Under the pieces are notes generated by a model. It saw only the letters and a program-made list of their open reading frames with translations, was not told where the DNA came from and made no database searches. This document shows positions 1-6,734 of a stretch of DNA of 15,467 bases, one piece after another. The DNA is from Megasphaera elsdenii (GTDB taxonomy: Bacteria > Bacillota > Negativicutes > Veillonellales > Megasphaeraceae): assembly GCF_020539865.1 (NCBI RefSeq), contig NZ_JAJBQV010000044.1, positions 1-15,467 on the forward strand, written 5' to 3'. Every line of letters begins with the position of its first letter. Position 1 is the stretch's first letter. The position numbers and the translations under genes are program-made.

Positions 1-1
1 G

Positions 2-409
2 ATTTCTAAGACACTCGTTGAAAAATACGGCAAAGATACGCTGTTTGTGCTTGAAGATTTGACCGGTGTTAGCTTCGAAGAGTCCCATCTTTCAAAAACT
101 GCTAAACAAAATTACGACCTGCGCAGCTGGGCGTTCTATCAGTTGGAGCAATTCCTGACCTATAAGGCTCATGAAAATCGTTCCGAAGTTCTGAAGGTAT
201 CTGCTAAATATACCTCTCAACGTTGTCCCAAATGCGGTACTATCCACAAGGAAAACCGTGACCATCACAAACACTTATATCGTTGCCAGTGTGGTTACAG
301 ATCTAACGATGACCGTATCGGAGCTATGAATATTCAGTTCCTCGGAACTATGTGGATTTCCGGAGATAACCATCCTCGTTACGAAAGAATAACAACTGCT
401 TCGGAGTAA
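2..409 (+). CDS. tnpB: TnpB (IS200/IS605-family OrfB) RNA-guided nuclease, C-terminal part only
   Basis: The reading frame is open from base 2 and enters from outside the window, so only the last ~135 codons are visible. Seen: the RuvC-II glutamate in FVLEDLTGV, a zinc ribbon made of CPKCG and, about 17 residues later, CQCGY, and the RuvC-III aspartate region SNDDRIGAMNI. These three blocks in this order are the hallmark of TnpB/OrfB and related Cas12f-like nucleases. Their key residues look intact, so the visible part is not obviously dead. TnpB is an RNA-guided DNA nuclease whose guide (omega) RNA comes from the 3' end of its own gene and the adjoining transposon end. No TnpA is visible. 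A type V effector is the alternative, but there is no matching array beside it; the nearby repeat-like element is of type I-F kind. Confidence 0.88.
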   Translation: MSKTLVEKYGKDTLFVLEDLTGVSFEESHLSKTAKQNYDLRSWAFYQLEQFLTYKAHENRSEVLKVSAKYTSQRCPKCGTIHKENRDHHKHLYRCQCGYRSNDDRIGAMNIQFLGTMWISGDNHPRYERITTASE

Positions 410-469
410 ACTCCTTAGCAAAGCGGGTGTTGTCAGCCACCCGATAATGTAGGCGGATTCTAAAATCAG
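410..469 (+). ncRNA. Possible TnpB omega-RNA 3' scaffold / transposon right end
   Basis: Directly after the tnpB stop there is a perfect 6-bp stem (CGGGTG at 424-429 with CACCCG at 438-443, 8-nt loop) and then a weak GATT/AATC pairing at 457-468. TnpB guide RNAs are known to end in structured sequence that overlaps the 3' end of the gene and stops at the transposon end. Position and folding fit that, but I recognise no conserved omega-RNA sequence and the exact transposon end is not marked. Confidence 0.35.
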
Positions 470-497
470 GTTAACTGCTGTATAGGCAGTTTAATAA
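470..497 (+). repeat. Solitary, diverged type I-F-like CRISPR repeat
   Basis: This 28-nt element matches the repeat of the array at 14428-15357 at 23 of 28 positions, in the same orientation. It differs at repeat positions 10, 12, 21, 25 and 26. It keeps the GTTAACTGC start and the AGGCAG arm. The C-to-T change at position 21 lets the hairpin lengthen (AACTGCT against GGCAGTT), and the change at position 10 leaves a G-T pair, so folding is kept or strengthened. The position 10 change is also found in the last repeat of the array. There is no second copy nearby, so it is solitary. It begins 60 nt after the tnpB stop codon. Confidence 0.7.
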
Positions 498-775
498 TGT
501 CGACTTGAAAACTCTATGAAGGAAAATACGACTATTTTGTCTTCTTTTTATGAGAATAGCACTTATTTATCTTATGTGGTATTTTCATGCTGTCATTGCT
601 GGCTGGTTAATGATATAATTTAGCTAAGTCCAGACTGACAGCTGTTGACGTGCATATATGAATGTTGATCCGCTCATTTTCTGCAAATTTACCGGCTTTT
701 TTGGAATGTAAGTGGTATCATGACGGCGATGGTTGTCTCACGTAAGTTACAGATTCTTTAGAAAGGAACGTGCTT
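498..775. other. AT-rich intergenic leader upstream of the pocR-like gene
   Basis: No convincing gene lies here; the short frames overlapping it are non-coding shadows. It holds the extended -10 promoter described separately and a long (~150 nt) untranslated leader. Two short words recur in the leader of the dehydratase operon: CATGCTGTCA (586-595 and 3088-3097) and TGGAATGTA (702-710 and 3111-3119). Their placement relative to the promoter differs, so a shared role is uncertain. Confidence 0.5.
610..623 (+). promoter_or_regulatory. Extended -10 promoter for the pocR-metK unit
   Basis: ATGATATAATTTAG contains a perfect extended -10 (TGATATAAT; TATAAT at 614-619). No good -35 hexamer is present 16-18 nt upstream, as expected for an extended -10 or activator-dependent promoter. 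The same 14 bases recur upstream of the dehydratase gene at 3049-3062. Transcription from here would leave a leader of about 150 nt before the regulator start. Confidence 0.6.
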
Positions 776-1678
776 ATGACGATTATCTTATCCAAAGAAG
801 ATCGTGTGAAAAAAATTGTACGGAGCATCATGCAAGATTATACGAATGCGACGAATATCGCCTGCATTTTTGTCGATATTCAAGGGAAAGAACGGTCTTC
901 GAAATACAATTTTACAAAATTTTGTCATTTTATGCGTAGCGTCCCGGAATTCCGCAGCAAGTGTTACCAATGCGATTTATGCGGTGGTTTGGAAACGTTC
1001 AAGAACCGGAGTTGCTGCCCGTACCGCTGCCATGCAGGGCTAGTGGATTTCTCCATTCCCGTTGTCTATGAGAATCAGCTCCATGGTTTCATCGCGTCGG
1101 GGCAGATGGTATCTGATGACAGGCGCATTCCCGATTTGCAGGAACCGACGCCGTGGCAGACGGACAGCCAGGCCTTCAAGTATTTCCGTGCTGCGCCGCA
1201 GTACCGATATGAGGAAATCATGAGTGCTTCCCGCGTCCTCAATACGCTGACAGCCTGCTATTTTCCCTATGCCCGAGATGGTGGCTCCATGAGCTATGAG
1301 ACGCCGGTCATTGGTGGAGAAGTCCCTTCTGATGAGGGAAAATTATCCCGTATTACGCGGCCTGAAATCCGCAAAACTGTCGCCTTTATCAAAGAGCATC
1401 TGAGCTGTAATTTGTCATTGCGAGTTATTGCGGAAGAAGTCTTTCTCAGTGAATCTTATCTATCGAAGCTCTTCAAACAGGAAATGAACATGAATTTGAT
1501 GCAGTATATCAACCAGTGCCGTGTCCAGGAAGCGGAAAAAATCCTGGCTTCGTCTCATGAATCGGTCGATGTCATCAGCCGCCGCCTGGGCTATCACCGC
1601 ACGAGTTATTTCTGCAAGATTTTCAAACAATATACGGGAGAAACGCCGCACGCTTATCGCAAGAAATATAATTTATAG
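776..1678 (+). CDS. pocR: PocR-type AraC-family transcriptional activator
   Basis: A 300-residue one-component regulator. The N-terminal part (about residues 7-165) is a PocR ligand-sensing domain: it carries the cysteine-rich SKCYQCDLCGG and the CHAGLVDFSIPVV segment typical of the family. The C-terminal part (about 195-300) is an AraC double helix-turn-helix, including LSESYLSKLFKQ and the SRRLGYHRTSYFCKIFKQ recognition-helix region. The length matches the propanediol-responsive PocR of enteric pdu loci. I chose the ATG at 776, with AAAGGAA at 762-768 as ribosome site, over the in-frame GTG at 770. It lies 40 nt before metK, probably co-transcribed. By analogy it senses 1,2-propanediol or a related diol and activates the BMC operon, whose promoter shares a 14-nt core with its own. 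Ligand and targets are inferred. Confidence 0.85.
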   Translation: MTIILSKEDRVKKIVRSIMQDYTNATNIACIFVDIQGKERSSKYNFTKFCHFMRSVPEFRSKCYQCDLCGGLETFKNRSCCPYRCHAGLVDFSIPVVYENQLHGFIASGQMVSDDRRIPDLQEPTPWQTDSQAFKYFRAAPQYRYEEIMSASRVLNTLTACYFPYARDGGSMSYETPVIGGEVPSDEGKLSRITRPEIRKTVAFIKEHLSCNLSLRVIAEEVFLSESYLSKLFKQEMNMNLMQYINQCRVQEAEKILASSHESVDVISRRLGYHRTSYFCKIFKQYTGETPHAYRKKYNL

Positions 1679-1718
1679 GCCGGTACGTGCCGGCGGGTCT
1701 CCTTTAGGAGGAAATGAC

Positions 1719-2888
1719 ATGGGAAACTGCCATTACACGTATTTGACATCGGAAGCCGTGACCGAAGGCCATCCCGATAAGATTTGTGACCAGATTTCCG
1801 ACGCCATCGTCGATGCCTACCTGACCCAGGACCCGGCTTCTCATGTGGCTGTCGAAGCCTTTGTTTCCGGCAATGTCCTGACCTTGGCCGGTGAGGTTTC
1901 GTCGTCGGCGACCGTCGATGTGACGGCCCTGGCCCGAAAAGTCATTGCCGACATCGGCTATACCAATCCGGCGCTGGGATTCACAGCCGATGCCTGCCTG
2001 GTCTTCACCAATATCCATCAGCAGTCGAATGACATCAAACAGGGCGTGACCCAGGCTGAAGGGGACCGCATCGTCGGCAGTGGCGACCAGGGCATCATGT
2101 ATGGCTATGCGACGAATGAGACGGCCAATTACATGCCCTTGACGGTCAACCTGGCTCAGGGGCTGGTCCGCCGTCTGGACCGGGTACGCCATGACACAGC
2201 ATTGGGGCGGTTCCTGCGGCCTGACGGGAAATCGCAGGTCACGATGCGCTTCGATGACGAAGGGCATCCTGTCGGTATCCATAGCCTGATCCTGTCGGCT
2301 CAGCACAGCGAGGCCATCGGGCAGGACGACTTGCATCAGCTTTTGCAAAAGACGGTCATCGAACCGGTCTGCAGTTCCTGGATACGCCCGGATACGGCTA
2401 TCCGCATCAATGAGACAGGCCGTTTCGTCATCGGCGGCCCTGTGGGTGATACGGGCCTGACAGGCCGGAAAATCATGGTCGATACCTATGGGACCCTGGC
2501 CAAACACGGCGGCGGGGCCTTTTCGGGAAAAGATGCGACCAAAGTCGACCGCAGTGCCGCCTATATGGCCCGCTATGTGGCCAAGAACGTCGTGGCTGCC
2601 GGCTTCTGCGACCGTTGCGAAGTGTCCATTGCCTATGCCATCAGCGGCATCTATCCGGAAGCTGTCCAGATTCAGACTTTCTGCTCGGAACACATCGACC
2701 GGAAGCTCATCGACCAGGCCGTCGCCAAGACCTTTTCCTTTGCCGTCGGTGACATCATCCGTGACTTGGACCTGCGGCGCCCGCAGTTCCGCAAGACCGC
2801 TGTCTACGGCCACTTCGGCCGGGAAGACCAGGGCTTTGCCTGGGAACGGACGGATAAAGCCCAGGCCCTGCGCCAAGCCATCCGCTAA
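1719..2888 (+). CDS. metK: S-adenosylmethionine synthetase (methionine adenosyltransferase)
   Basis: A full-length 389-residue MetK that makes SAM from methionine and ATP in the cytosol. Seen: the ATP/methionine motif EGHPDKICDQISDA (residues 16-29), GDQGIMYG (122-129) and the phosphate-loop signature HGGGAFSGKD followed by TKVDRSAAY (from residue 263). The start is the ATG at 1719, preceded by AGGAGG at 1706-1711; an open frame continues further upstream but runs inside the regulator gene. It sits between the PocR-type regulator and the glycyl radical enzyme operon. The likely job is to supply SAM to the radical-SAM activase when the compartment is induced. A cell normally has a housekeeping metK elsewhere, so this is probably a dedicated second copy, but it could be the only one. 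Confidence 0.95.
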   Translation: MGNCHYTYLTSEAVTEGHPDKICDQISDAIVDAYLTQDPASHVAVEAFVSGNVLTLAGEVSSSATVDVTALARKVIADIGYTNPALGFTADACLVFTNIHQQSNDIKQGVTQAEGDRIVGSGDQGIMYGYATNETANYMPLTVNLAQGLVRRLDRVRHDTALGRFLRPDGKSQVTMRFDDEGHPVGIHSLILSAQHSEAIGQDDLHQLLQKTVIEPVCSSWIRPDTAIRINETGRFVIGGPVGDTGLTGRKIMVDTYGTLAKHGGGAFSGKDATKVDRSAAYMARYVAKNVVAAGFCDRCEVSIAYAISGIYPEAVQIQTFCSEHIDRKLIDQAVAKTFSFAVGDIIRDLDLRRPQFRKTAVYGHFGREDQGFAWERTDKAQALRQAIR

Positions 2889-2893
2889 CCCCT

Positions 2894-2974
2894 AAAAAGG
2901 GACTGTCGCACGAAGGTTTATTCCGTCGACTTCAAACTCAAAAAAGCACTGCCTTCATGCGACAGTGCTTTTTT
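2894..2974 (+). terminator. Terminator after metK with two overlapping hairpins
   Basis: The intrinsic terminator is AAAAAAGCACTG (2940-2951) paired perfectly with CAGTGCTTTTTT (2963-2974), followed by more T. A second, longer stem is possible: 2902-2916 pairs with 2952-2966 at 14 of 15 positions. The two share bases 2963-2966, so they cannot both fully form. The first 23 nt (2894-2916) recur almost unchanged at the terminator after pduQ. Confidence 0.8.
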
Positions 2975-3048
2975 TGCACTTTTTTATCCATGACTTATCG
3001 AAATAGTATTATTTTGGAAGCCTCATGATAAATATGTTGCATCAGCCG

Positions 3049-3062
3049 ATGATATAATTTAG
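3049..3062 (+). promoter_or_regulatory. Extended -10 promoter of the BMC operon
   Basis: ATGATATAATTTAG with TATAAT at 3053-3058, the same 14 bases as the promoter at 610-623. The -35 region is poor, which fits activation by an AraC-type protein. The leader to the dehydratase start is about 100 nt. It lies about 75 nt past the metK terminator, so the BMC operon has its own promoter. Confidence 0.6.
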
Positions 3063-3163
3063 GCGAAACATCGAATTGCAACTTATACATGCTGTCACCT
3101 GGCGATTTGATGGAATGTACAGGAAATTACAAAAAGGAATCATTTTTTGAGGAGGTTTGTCTT

Positions 3164-5752
3164 ATGGACGTATTAGGAAAAGGCTTTACGAAACCGACTG
3201 CCCGGATTCAGGCATTGCGCGATGCGATTTACGATGCGACGCCGACGGTTGAAGCGGACCGTGCAGAATTGGTCACGGCTTCGTATAAAGAAACGGAAGG
3301 CTTGCCGGTCATCTTGCGCCGGGCTAAGGCCGTCGAAAAAATCTTGACGGAAATCCCGATTGCCATCCGCGACCATGAACTCATTGCCGGTTCCCTGACG
3401 GTCAGCATCCATGGCTGCCAGATTTATCCGGAATATTCTTTCGACTGGGTCGAAAAGGAATTTAATACCATGGCGACGCGCATGGCCGATCCCTTTGAAA
3501 TTCCTAAGGATACAGCAAAACGCCTGCACGACGCGTTCTTATACTGGCCGGGCAAGACGACGAGCGATTTGGCTACGAGTTACATGTCCCAGTCCTGCCT
3601 CGATGCCCAGGCCAATGGCGTCTTCACTGTTGGCAACTACTATTTCAACGGTGTCGGTCATGTCTGCGTCGATTATGGAAAAGTCCTGCGTGAAGGCTTC
3701 GGCGGCATCATCCGTGAAGCGGAAGCGCAGAAAGCGAAATTGAGCGGTGCTTCGCCGGAAGATATGAAGAAACGTGATTTCTACGATGCCGTCATCATTA
3801 CGTATAAAGCGGCTATTACCTACGCCCATCGGTATGCGGACTTGTGCGAACAGCTGGCCAGCCGCGAAGGTGACCAGACGCGGCAGGCCGAACTGCTCAA
3901 GATGGCTGCCAACTGCCGCCGCGTACCGGAACAGCCGGCTACGACCTGGTGGGAAGCACTCCAGTCCTTCTGGTTCGTCCAGCTCATCTTGCAGATTGAA
4001 TCGAGCGGCCATTCCATTTCGCCGGGCCGTTTCGACCAGTATATGTATCCATACCTGGAAGGGGATAAGAACATCAGCCGCGATTTCGCTCAGGAATTGC
4101 TGGATAACATCTGGATCAAGTTCAATGACCTCAACAAGACCCGTGATGCCGTTTCTGACCAGGCCTTTGCAGGCTATGCGATTTTCCAGAATATCCAGTG
4201 CGGCGGCCAGGATGAAGATGGCGTCGATGCGACGAATCCCTTATCGTACATGATGATCGACGCAGCGGCGCACGTCGCCATGGCAGCTCCGTCGTTCTCT
4301 ATCCGTTATTCCAACCGGACACCGGATGAATTTCTCTACCGGGCTTGCGAACTCGTCCGTTTAGGCCTGGGTTATCCGGCTATGTACAACGATGAAGTCA
4401 TCATCCCGGCCATGATGAACCGAGGCATCCCCTTGAAAGATGCCCGCAGTTATTGCATTATCGGCTGCGTCGAACCGCAGGTCCCGCATAAGACCGAAGG
4501 CTGGCACGACGCGGCGTTCTTCAACATCGCGAAAGTCCTGGATATTACCCTGCACAACGGCCGCAACGGTCAGGTCCAGCTCGGGCCCAAGACAGGGGAA
4601 ATGAAAGATTTCCAGAATCTCGGCGACTTGATGCAGGCCTATAAGACGCAGATGGAATACTTCGTCAAACTCCTGGTCGAAGCGGATAATGCCGTCGATT
4701 ATGCTCATGCTGAACGGGCTCCGCTGCCCTTTGAATCGGCCCTCGTCGACGATTGCTTAGGCCGCGGTAAGTCCATGCAGGAAGGCGGTGCCATTTATAA
4801 TTTCACCGGTCCTCAGGCCTTCGGCGTAGCCGATAACGGCGACTCCTTCATGGCAATCCAGAAGCACGTCTTTGAAAAAGGTGAAGTCACCATGGGAGAA
4901 TTACAGGAAGCCATGGATCACAACTTTGGCTATCCCGATGAAACGGGGAAACTCGCGACCTGGTTCGGTACAGGCTGCTGCGCAGCGGCTGGTTCGACGC
5001 CGCTTGAAGGCATGGATGAACGCCAGATTTATGAAGCGGTCAAACGCATCTTATCGGCTAAAGGCAGCATCGACATCAATGAATTGCAGAAAGATTTGCA
5101 GCAAGGTTCGGCTCCGGCTGCGGCAGCCGCCAGCCGCAGCGATGTAGGCCGCTACCAGGAAATCAAGCGGATCATGGAAAATACGACGTGGTTCGGCAAC
5201 GACGATGACGTCGTCGATATCATCACTCGTGAAGCCGGCCAGATTTATGCCCGGGAAGTCCAGAAATACAAGAACCCCCGCGGCGGCCAGTTCCAGGCGG
5301 GCTGCTATCCCGTATCGGCGAATGTCCTCTTTGGCAAGGACGTCGCACCCCTTCCCGATGGCCGTCTGGCCTGGACGCCGCTGGCAGACGGCGTATCGCC
5401 CCGCCCCGGCTGCGACACCAACGGGCCGACGGCGGCCGCTATGTCCGTCGCTAAGCTGGAACATGAAACGTTCTCCAACGGTACCTTGTACAACCAGAAA
5501 TTCAATCCCGCGGCTTTAGCGGGCGACGAAGGCCTGAAGCGTTTCGCTGCCCTGTGCCGTGCTTATTTTGAAAATAAGGGCATGCACGTCCAGTTCAACG
5601 TCATCGATAAAGCGACCCTCGTCGAAGCTCAGAAACATCCGGAACAGCATAAAGACTTGGTCGTCCGCGTCGCCGGTTATTCGGCCCAGTTCATTTCCCT
5701 GGCGAAAGAAGTACAGGATAACATCATCGACCGTACGGAATTTGAATTTTGA
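3164..5752 (+). CDS. Glycyl radical diol dehydratase (B12-independent propanediol/glycerol dehydratase)
   Basis: An 862-residue glycyl radical enzyme that probably dehydrates 1,2-propanediol to propionaldehyde inside the compartment. Seen: H166 in GVGHVCVDYGK, H283-S284 in ESSGHSISPGRF, the thiyl-radical cysteine C435 and base E437 in GCVEPQVPHKTEGWHD with D449, and the glycyl radical loop RVAGYSAQF with G838. Their spacing follows the Clostridium butyricum glycerol dehydratase (H164, H281, C433, E435, D447) with an offset of two. This separates it from choline lyase and pyruvate formate-lyase. The start is the ATG at 3164 with GAGGAGG at 3149-3155; the frame is open to an ATG at 3089, which lacks such a site. 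Odd: about 75 residues (589-663, bases 4928-5152) are inserted between MDHNF and YQEIKR. They contain an amphipathic stretch DERQIYEAVKRILSA and an Ala/Ser/Gly linker. Glycerol is the alternative substrate; the Pdu-type shell favours propanediol. Confidence 0.9.
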   Translation: MDVLGKGFTKPTARIQALRDAIYDATPTVEADRAELVTASYKETEGLPVILRRAKAVEKILTEIPIAIRDHELIAGSLTVSIHGCQIYPEYSFDWVEKEFNTMATRMADPFEIPKDTAKRLHDAFLYWPGKTTSDLATSYMSQSCLDAQANGVFTVGNYYFNGVGHVCVDYGKVLREGFGGIIREAEAQKAKLSGASPEDMKKRDFYDAVIITYKAAITYAHRYADLCEQLASREGDQTRQAELLKMAANCRRVPEQPATTWWEALQSFWFVQLILQIESSGHSISPGRFDQYMYPYLEGDKNISRDFAQELLDNIWIKFNDLNKTRDAVSDQAFAGYAIFQNIQCGGQDEDGVDATNPLSYMMIDAAAHVAMAAPSFSIRYSNRTPDEFLYRACELVRLGLGYPAMYNDEVIIPAMMNRGIPLKDARSYCIIGCVEPQVPHKTEGWHDAAFFNIAKVLDITLHNGRNGQVQLGPKTGEMKDFQNLGDLMQAYKTQMEYFVKLLVEADNAVDYAHAERAPLPFESALVDDCLGRGKSMQEGGAIYNFTGPQAFGVADNGDSFMAIQKHVFEKGEVTMGELQEAMDHNFGYPDETGKLATWFGTGCCAAAGSTPLEGMDERQIYEAVKRILSAKGSIDINELQKDLQQGSAPAAAAASRSDVGRYQEIKRIMENTTWFGNDDDVVDIITREAGQIYAREVQKYKNPRGGQFQAGCYPVSANVLFGKDVAPLPDGRLAWTPLADGVSPRPGCDTNGPTAAAMSVAKLEHETFSNGTLYNQKFNPAALAGDEGLKRFAALCRAYFENKGMHVQFNVIDKATLVEAQKHPEQHKDLVVRVAGYSAQFISLAKEVQDNIIDRTEFEF

Positions 5753-5778
5753 TGTAGCCTGCCAGAGAAAGGGGACGG

Positions 5779-6723
5779 ATGATGTCGAAAATTACCATTG
5801 ATTATCAGGCAGAAGGAGACATCTTCGATATCCAGCGCTTTTCCCTGAATGACGGACCGGGTATCCGGACCATCGTCTTCCTCAAGGGCTGCCCCTTGTC
5901 GTGCTGGTGGTGCAGTAACCCGGAATCACAGCGGCGGCGGCCTGTCGTCATGTACAATGCGGCTGATTGTGTGCGCTGCCGGCGTTGTGAAAGCGCCTGC
6001 CAGCGCCACGCCGTCACTTTTATGGATGATGGACGGCGGCACTTCGACTACCAGGCCTGTACGGGCAACGGTGATTGTGCAGCTGTCTGCCCGACAGGGG
6101 CCCTGGTCATGAAGGGAAGGTCCATCCGCGTCGGCGAGCTCATTGAAATCCTCAAGAAGGACCGGTCGACCTTCCGCCATTCTGGCGGCGGCGTCACTTT
6201 GTCCGGCGGCGATCCGCTCATGCAGCCGGATTTTGCCGGGGAACTGCTCAAAGCCTGCAAGGCCCAGGGATGGAACACAGCCATCGAGACCGAAGGCTGC
6301 GCTGAAACGGAAACCTATCTCCGCCTCGTACCCTATATCGATACGATCCTCATGGATATCAAGCACATGGATCCGGAAAAACACCGCTTGTTCACGGGCG
6401 TGTCCAATGAACTCATCTTGAACAATGCCCGCCGGGTCAGTGCTTTTGCGCCGCTGACGATCCGCGTGCCCGTCATTCCCAAGTTCAATGAGTCTGAAGA
6501 AGAAATTCGGGCCATTGCTGAATTTGCCGCATCCTTAGGGAAGGTCCGCTATGTCCATTTGCTCCCGTATCATTCGTTGGGAGAAAATAAGTATCGCATG
6601 ATGGGAATCGAATATAAAATGAATCGTCTTTCTGCCAAGTCACTCAGCAATAAAGAACTAGAAAAATATCGTCCTATTGTCGAACAGGCCGGCGTGTCCT
6701 GCCGCATAGGCGATGAGTCATAA
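5779..6723 (+). CDS. Radical-SAM glycyl radical enzyme activase
   Basis: A 314-residue activating enzyme that installs the glycyl radical on the dehydratase encoded 26 nt upstream. Seen: the radical-SAM cluster motif C38-x3-C42-x2-C45 (GCPLSCWWC), then a ferredoxin-like insert with a complete set C64-x2-C67-x2-C70-x3-C74. A second set has only three cysteines (C94, C100, C104), with Asn at position 97 where Cys is usual. The SAM-binding glycine motif reads SGGDP (D145) rather than the common GGEP. The later KHMDPEKH segment (…MDIKHMDPEKHRLFTG…) is normal for the family. The ATG at 5779 follows AAAGGGG (5768-5774); the adjacent ATG at 5782 would also serve. Activity needs SAM, which links it to metK upstream. 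Confidence 0.93.
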   Translation: MMSKITIDYQAEGDIFDIQRFSLNDGPGIRTIVFLKGCPLSCWWCSNPESQRRRPVVMYNAADCVRCRRCESACQRHAVTFMDDGRRHFDYQACTGNGDCAAVCPTGALVMKGRSIRVGELIEILKKDRSTFRHSGGGVTLSGGDPLMQPDFAGELLKACKAQGWNTAIETEGCAETETYLRLVPYIDTILMDIKHMDPEKHRLFTGVSNELILNNARRVSAFAPLTIRVPVIPKFNESEEEIRAIAEFAASLGKVRYVHLLPYHSLGENKYRMMGIEYKMNRLSAKSLSNKELEKYRPIVEQAGVSCRIGDES

Positions 6724-6734
6724 GGAGGTTTATC

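Noticed and set aside
1..497. A type V (Cas12f-like) CRISPR system made of the TnpB-like gene and the adjacent repeat
   Set aside because: There is only one repeat, of I-F type and not a type V repeat, and the protein fragment looks like an ordinary IS200/IS605 TnpB.
640..665. Second promoter with TTGACG near 645
   Set aside because: No -10-like hexamer lies at the right distance; TATATG is far too close.
1521..1718. Long N-terminal extension of MetK into the regulator gene
   Set aside because: The MetK family begins at 1719, where there is a well-placed AGGAGG; the upstream part overlaps the AraC domain in another frame.
1704..2876. 390-codon minus-strand frame opposite metK
   Set aside because: Antisense shadow of an intact, motif-complete metK.
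3089..3163. N-terminal extension of the dehydratase starting at 3089 as a targeting peptide
   Set aside because: No ribosome site before 3089, a strong one before 3164, and the extra 25 residues do not look amphipathic.
3164..5752. Choline trimethylamine-lyase (CutC) identity
   Set aside because: The active-site surroundings (GHS at 282-284, CVEPQ...KTEGWHD) follow the diol/glycerol dehydratase pattern, and the shell and enzymes are Pdu-type.
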